Of a stretch of DNA of 8,531 nucleotides, positions 5,098-8,531 are shown one piece after another. Source of the DNA: an uncultured Eubacteriales bacterium (GTDB lineage: Bacteria; Bacillota; Clostridia; Christensenellales; Borkfalkiaceae); contig CAJLLH010000045.1 of NCBI GenBank assembly GCA_905207385.1, positions 1 to 8,531 on the forward strand, in the 5' to 3' direction. A model generated the notes under the pieces. That model did no database searches. It had not been told where the DNA came from and worked only from the letters and a program-made list of their open reading frames with translations. The translations under genes were made by a program, and so were the position numbers. Each line of letters opens with the position of its first letter. Positions within the stretch are counted from its first letter, which is position 1.

Positions 5098-5700
5098 ATG
5101 AATAAATTTCTTGCGTTGGATACGGCCTCTTCTTATCTTACCGTTCTTGCCGTAAACGGCGGTAAAACAGTTCTCCGCCACACTGGCGACTGCGCTTTGA
5201 GGCATTCGGTCATGCTTATGGGCGAGGTTGAAAAGGCGCTCGACGAGGCAGCTCTTACCCCCGCAGATTGCGATTTTTTCTGTGCGGTAACGGGTCCGGG
5301 TTCGTTTACCGGCATACGCATAGGCATTTCGGCGGCAAAGGGTTTTGCGCTTGCGGCAGGCAAGCCGCTTATGCCGCTCACGGCTTTCGAACTGATAGCA
5401 TATAATGTAGAAGCTTCCGATTTCTGCGTTGTCATAGACGCGGCGCACGGGCATTATTATGCCTGCCGCTTTGTAAACGGGGTTATGCAGACCCCCGATT
5501 ATCTTTCGGGCGAAACTCTTTCGGCTTTAAATATTCCGCTGTACGGCTATCAGCCGCTTGAACTTTCGGGATATACCGCGCTCAATGCGGGAGAATGTCT
5601 TTTGCCCGCCGTAACAAAAAAGCTTGAATGCGGCGCGCCGTTCGGCGAAGTTCACGCGCTGTACGTGCGCAAATCTCAGGCGGAGGAGGGGCGCAAATGA
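5098..5700 (+). CDS. tsaB: TsaB, tRNA t6A biosynthesis scaffold protein
   Basis: Encodes 200 aa. TsaB is an inactive ASKHA-fold paralogue of TsaD that dimerises with it and with TsaE to form the threonylcarbamoyl-transfer complex. Family landmarks are the N-terminal LALDTASS (5-12), the His36 segment RHSVMLM (35-41), the GPGSFTGIRIG block (66-76) followed by AAKGFALA, and the terminal ALYVRKSQAE (187-196). It is a little shorter than the usual 220-240 aa, mainly in the second half, but nothing looks broken. GGGAGG (5085-5090) is 7 nt before the ATG. Its stop overlaps the rimI start (ATGA), so the two are probably translationally coupled. tsaD and tsaC are outside the window. Confidence 0.95.
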   Translation: MNKFLALDTASSYLTVLAVNGGKTVLRHTGDCALRHSVMLMGEVEKALDEAALTPADCDFFCAVTGPGSFTGIRIGISAAKGFALAAGKPLMPLTAFELIAYNVEASDFCVVIDAAHGHYYACRFVNGVMQTPDYLSGETLSALNIPLYGYQPLELSGYTALNAGECLLPAVTKKLECGAPFGEVHALYVRKSQAEEGRK

Positions 5701-6131
5701 CGCTCCGCCGCTGGAAGTACGAAGATATTTTAAGAATATCCGAGCTGGAAAAGGAGTATTTTCCGCAGGAACCTTGGAGCTACCGAATGCTTGCGGACAG
5801 CTTTGAAAATGAAAATTTTGTAGGCGTCCTTTGCGAAGAAAACGGCGAAATTGCCGGCTACGGCGGCATTACAATAGGTTACGATACTGCGGATATAGAT
5901 AATATTGCCGTCTGCGAAAGTTACAGGCGTTGCGGCTTCGGCGGAGCCGTTCTTGAAGAACTTGTATCCGCCGCGCGCGAAAGGGGTTCTGCAAAAGTTT
6001 TTCTTGAAGTGCGCGTTTCCAACGCCTCCGCGATAAGCCTCTATTTAAAGCACGGTTTCAAGGGCGTTTACGCCCGCACCAGATATTACACAAACGGCGA
6101 AGACTGCCTTGTAATGGTCAGAGATTTATAA
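5697..6131 (+). CDS. rimI: RimI-type ribosomal protein S18 N-acetyltransferase (GNAT)
   Basis: Encodes 144 aa, the normal RimI length. RimI transfers acetyl from acetyl-CoA to the N-terminal amine of ribosomal protein S18, and bacterial homologues may also act on other proteins. The acetyl-CoA loop is RRCGFG (77-82, the R/QxxGxG/A motif) after DIDNIAV. The RimI blocks FLEVRVSNASAISLY (102-116) and GF...R-YY (120-131) follow, with Glu104 and Tyr116 at the expected catalytic positions, and the end matches EDxLxM. ATG 5697 is chosen because AGGAGG (5684-5689) lies 7 nt upstream and the protein then begins MTLRRWKYEDI as in the family; the frame is open further upstream inside tsaB. It overlaps tsaB by 4 bp. 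Other GNAT substrates cannot be excluded. Confidence 0.92.
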   Translation: MTLRRWKYEDILRISELEKEYFPQEPWSYRMLADSFENENFVGVLCEENGEIAGYGGITIGYDTADIDNIAVCESYRRCGFGGAVLEELVSAARERGSAKVFLEVRVSNASAISLYLKHGFKGVYARTRYYTNGEDCLVMVRDL

Positions 6132-6137
6132 ATTTTT

Positions 6138-6156
6138 AACGCGCTTAAATCGCGTT
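6138..6156 (+). other. Small hairpin after rimI
   Basis: AACGCG (6138-6143) pairs with CGCGTT (6151-6156) around a 7-nt loop. No T-tract follows, so it is unlikely to terminate. It covers the first two bases of the TTG at 6155, which argues against efficient initiation there. Confidence 0.35.
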
Positions 6157-6916
6157 GGTTCAGGCATATTCAAGGGGTAATTGTATTTTTACCGACAATC
6201 TTCATATTTCTGTTTTACAACAAGGCGAAGGCAAAGACGTGCTCTTTCTGCACGGATATATGTCCAGCAAAGAAAGTTTTTACTACAATATTTCAGAACT
6301 TAAAAAGTATTTCCGCATAACCGCACCCGACTTTCCCGGGTTTGGCGCATCATCGCCGCTGCCCGAAGCCTGGTCTGTTTCCGATTATGCCGACTGGCTT
6401 GAAGAATTTATTTCGGCCTCGGGGCTTTCTTCGCCGCATATCGTGGCGCATTCTTTCGGTGCAAGGGTGGCAATAAAGCTTGCTTCCCGTCGGGCGGACG
6501 CGGTGGATAAACTGGTTATAACGGGCGGTGCGGGACTGGTTAAGCCGCGCACGCGCGCGTACAAAGCCAAAGTCGCGCTATACCGCGCGGTAAAAAAAAT
6601 TGCGCCCGCGTTTGCCGAAAAAAGGTTCGGCAGCGAAGAATACAGAAAGCTTTCGCCGCTGATGCGCGAAAGTTATAAAAAAATAGTCAACGAAGATTTG
6701 CGTGCCGACGCGGCAAAAATAAAATCGCCCGCTCTGCTAATTTACGGCGATAAGGACGGGGTTACGCCTGCGGCGGAAGAGGGCTGCATTTTTGCCGACG
6801 CTATAGAGCGCGCGCGGCTTGTAACAATAAGCGGAGGGCATTTCTGCTTTTCGCAGAACTATAAACAATTCAACTCTGAAGTCATCGCCTTTTTGCTGGG
6901 CGAACGGGAGAAATAA
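6155..6916 (+). CDS. Alpha/beta hydrolase
   Basis: Encodes 253 aa from TTG 6155, or 243 aa if it starts at ATT 6185. Numbering here is from TTG. The alpha/beta-hydrolase landmarks are complete: oxyanion segment FLHGYMSS (31-38), nucleophile elbow AHSFGA with Ser100 (the usual first Gly is Ala), acid in IYGDKDGVTP (Asp201 most likely) and His229 in SGGHF. There is no signal peptide, so it is cytoplasmic. The substrate is not evident; such folds include esterases, lipases and peptidases. Start choice is uncertain: TTG 6155 has no ribosome binding site and lies in a hairpin, while AAGGGG (6172-6177) stands 7 nt before ATT 6185, and the product from there begins like relatives. An in-frame stop at 6146 rules out an earlier start. 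It ends one base into the Mur ligase start (TAATG), suggesting coupled translation and an envelope-related role. Confidence 0.88.
   Translation: MVQAYSRGNCIFTDNLHISVLQQGEGKDVLFLHGYMSSKESFYYNISELKKYFRITAPDFPGFGASSPLPEAWSVSDYADWLEEFISASGLSSPHIVAHSFGARVAIKLASRRADAVDKLVITGGAGLVKPRTRAYKAKVALYRAVKKIAPAFAEKRFGSEEYRKLSPLMRESYKKIVNEDLRADAAKIKSPALLIYGDKDGVTPAAEEGCIFADAIERARLVTISGGHFCFSQNYKQFNSEVIAFLLGEREK
6172..6177 (+). promoter_or_regulatory. Shine-Dalgarno-like site before the hydrolase
   Basis: AAGGGG lies inside the frame opened by TTG 6155 but 7 nt before an in-frame ATT at 6185. No ATG, GTG or TTG in the hydrolase frame sits at a usable distance. It points either to a rare ATT start or to a chance match. 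Confidence 0.4.
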
Positions 6917-8514
6917 TGGGTATATTCATTTCCGTAGGAAAAACAATAGAATGCATACTTATAGCGCTGTGGTTCGGCGCGCTGCTTACGCTTTCGTCCA
7001 ATAAACTTTTGGGCGCGCTTCAGGGCTTTAACTATTCGGGCGTAAAACTTATGCGTTGGGCGCGCAAGCGCAACAATATGTCGTTTGAACGGCTTGCCCT
7101 TCTCGGCATGCTTTGCGTTCTCTCTTCGGCTATAGTTTCGCTCTGCTTTTCCTTTACGGGCAAGTGGGCGGCTCTTATAGGACTCGTGCCTTACGCCATA
7201 TTTTTTGCGCTGTATATTTATGCCGACTTCAAAATAGCGCTCCGCGTTCCCGCAGTGCGCACCAAGCGTTTCAAAAGGCTTGAAGTCGTGCTCTTTTTCG
7301 TCAGCACGCTCATATCTTATATAATAATAACTTTGCTTAATTTTGCGGCAGAGGTCTGGGAAAATGACCTTTTCACCGTATTAAGGTATTGCCCGCTGGC
7401 GGTTTTGCCCCTGCTTTTGCTGCCTGTAATCTGCCTTTCCAACAGCGTTGCCAAAATTTACGAAGTGCCGCACAACCGCACTTATATCAAAAAAGCTACG
7501 CGCAAAATAGCGCAGTCGGAAATAACTGTGGTGGGAATTACGGGCAGTTACGGAAAAACCAGCACCAAAAACATTCTTGCCGCAATGCTCGGCAAAAAGT
7601 ACAGGGTGCTCACAACCCCTCGTTCGCACAATACTCCCATAGGCATATCGCTTGCCGTTAACGCAAACGACCTTGAAAATTTTGACGTGTTCATTGCCGA
7701 AATGGGCGCGCGCAACGTAGGCGATATAGCCGAACTCTGCGCAATCTGCCCGCCCGATTATTCGCTTATAACGGGCATTTGCGCACAGCATCTGGAAACT
7801 TTTGAAAGCTTGCAGAATATAATAAAAGCCAAGGGCGAAATACTTACGGCAACGCGCAAAAAGGCGTTCATTGCGGCGGACTGCGCCGAATATTTTGCCG
7901 AAAGTCCCTGCCCTTCGGAAAGCTGCTCGTGCGTGTCGGATATTTCCGCGGGGTGCGGCGGCACGTCGTTCACGCTCACTCTGGGCGGAGAAAGCATGCG
8001 CGTTACGACAAAACTTCTCGGTGCGCATTGCGCGCTTAACATAGGTCTTGCCGCTCAGCTCGCTTACGAAATGGGCGTAAGCCTTAAGGATATCGCCGAG
8101 GCGGCAGAGGAACTTGATTTTGTCGAACACAGACTTCAGCTAACGCAGTCTAACGGCATAAACATTCTTGACGACGGCTACAACGCCAACGTAAAGGGTG
8201 CGCGCGCCGCGCTTGAAGTTCTGCGCGCATTCGGCGGAAGAAAGATTGTGGTTACCCCGGGAATTGTCGAACTCGGCATACTCGAGGAAACGGAAAATAA
8301 AGAATTCGGCAAGCTCCTCGCCGGTTTAGACCTTGTAATTCTTGTGGGCGATACGCTTGTTACGCCCGTAAAAGAAGGCTACCTTGAAGCGGGCGGAGAT
8401 GCGGAAAAACTTATGGTTCGCGCAACGCTCAAGGACGCTCAGGCAGAGCTTAAAAAGGTTCTGGAGCGCGGCGATACCGTTCTGTTCCTTAACGATTTGC
8501 CCGGAATTTACTGA
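6916..8514 (+). CDS. Membrane-anchored MurF-like Mur ligase family protein
   Basis: Encodes 532 aa. The first 180 or so residues are membrane: hydrophobic helices near 10-28, 61-80, 85-104, 122-142 and 157-178. A cytoplasmic Mur ligase follows. ATP-binding GITGSYGKTST spans 207-217. MurF-type blocks come in order: RSHNTPIGISLAVN (236-249), EMGARNVGDI (262-271), AQHLETF (290-296), AKGEI (305-309, with Lys306 at the place of the carbamylated Lys), HRLQ (405-408) and DDGYNANV (419-426), then VELG (451-454). Canonical MurF adds D-Ala-D-Ala to UDP-MurNAc-tripeptide. The membrane domain and the atypical end, FLNDLPGIY in place of the usual KGSR-type C terminus, suggest a specialised or alternative substrate. 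GGGAG (6906-6910) precedes the ATG by 5 nt; the gene overlaps the hydrolase stop by 1 bp. It ends TGA TAA TAA. Ligase membership is firm; the reaction is inferred. Confidence 0.88.
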   Translation: MGIFISVGKTIECILIALWFGALLTLSSNKLLGALQGFNYSGVKLMRWARKRNNMSFERLALLGMLCVLSSAIVSLCFSFTGKWAALIGLVPYAIFFALYIYADFKIALRVPAVRTKRFKRLEVVLFFVSTLISYIIITLLNFAAEVWENDLFTVLRYCPLAVLPLLLLPVICLSNSVAKIYEVPHNRTYIKKATRKIAQSEITVVGITGSYGKTSTKNILAAMLGKKYRVLTTPRSHNTPIGISLAVNANDLENFDVFIAEMGARNVGDIAELCAICPPDYSLITGICAQHLETFESLQNIIKAKGEILTATRKKAFIAADCAEYFAESPCPSESCSCVSDISAGCGGTSFTLTLGGESMRVTTKLLGAHCALNIGLAAQLAYEMGVSLKDIAEAAEELDFVEHRLQLTQSNGINILDDGYNANVKGARAALEVLRAFGGRKIVVTPGIVELGILEETENKEFGKLLAGLDLVILVGDTLVTPVKEGYLEAGGDAEKLMVRATLKDAQAELKKVLERGDTVLFLNDLPGIY

Positions 8515-8531
8515 TAATAAAGCGCCGCCGC

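Noticed and set aside
7381..8130. Minus-strand open frame of 249 codons inside the Mur ligase gene
   Set aside because: Its product is compositionally odd (Arg/Ala/Phe rich, no motifs) and it is fully covered by the ligase with clear family motifs. Long antisense frames arise readily with this codon usage.
6916..8514. Reading the ligase as MurT (partner of GatD)
   Set aside because: MurF-type blocks EMGA, AQHLETF and DDGYNAN are present, no MurT-type C-terminal domain is evident, and no GatD-like glutaminase gene is adjacent in the window.

Overview
The window looks like chromosomal DNA of a Gram-positive, Clostridia-type bacterium (Bacillota), probably an uncultured gut lineage. The evidence is the gene set (DegV-family lipid-binding protein, long YgiQ-type radical SAM protein, FMN riboswitch plus RibU, a tsaE/tsaB/rimI set, a membrane-anchored Mur ligase), AGGAGG-type ribosome binding sites and sigma-A-type TTGACA/TATAAT promoters with 17-bp spacers. 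This placement is inferred from family resemblance; no taxonomic marker such as rRNA is present. I see no phage, transposon, CRISPR or tRNA sequence.

Layout. Left edge: a DegV-family gene on the minus strand (83-928), with a short palindromic repeat beyond its 3' end. A 388-bp divergent intergenic region (929-1316) follows. It holds the degV promoter, a perfect consensus promoter pointing right (1117-1145) with about 165 nt of leader, a hairpin, and a second extended -10 promoter directly before the YgiQ-type radical SAM gene (1317-3314). Next is a compact riboflavin-uptake unit: consensus promoter (3400-3428), FMN riboswitch (3448-3582), intrinsic terminator (3605-3640) and ribU (3700-4485).

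The right half reads entirely rightwards: tsaE (4580-4981), tsaB (5098-5700), rimI (5697-6131), an alpha/beta hydrolase (6155-6916) and a membrane-anchored MurF-like ligase (6916-8514). tsaB/rimI overlap by 4 bp and hydrolase/ligase by 1 bp, so each pair is probably translationally coupled. TsaE and TsaB are two of the partners that make the t6A tRNA modification (TsaC and TsaD are not here). RimI is the GNAT acetyltransferase commonly encoded beside them. The hydrolase-ligase pair suggests a cell-envelope function at the membrane.

The most unusual point is the ribU-tsaE junction. An 18-bp RNA hairpin with a U-tract (4548-4591), which looks like an intrinsic terminator, encloses both the -10 box and the start codon of tsaE, and tsaE appears to be transcribed leaderless from inside it. 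Other points of interest are an orphan consensus promoter with a long leader before the radical SAM gene, a 21-bp palindromic repeat found twice at 20/21 identity, a possible ATT start codon for the hydrolase, and an extra C-terminal membrane helix on RibU. No clearly new multi-gene system is visible; the protein-coding content is housekeeping in character.
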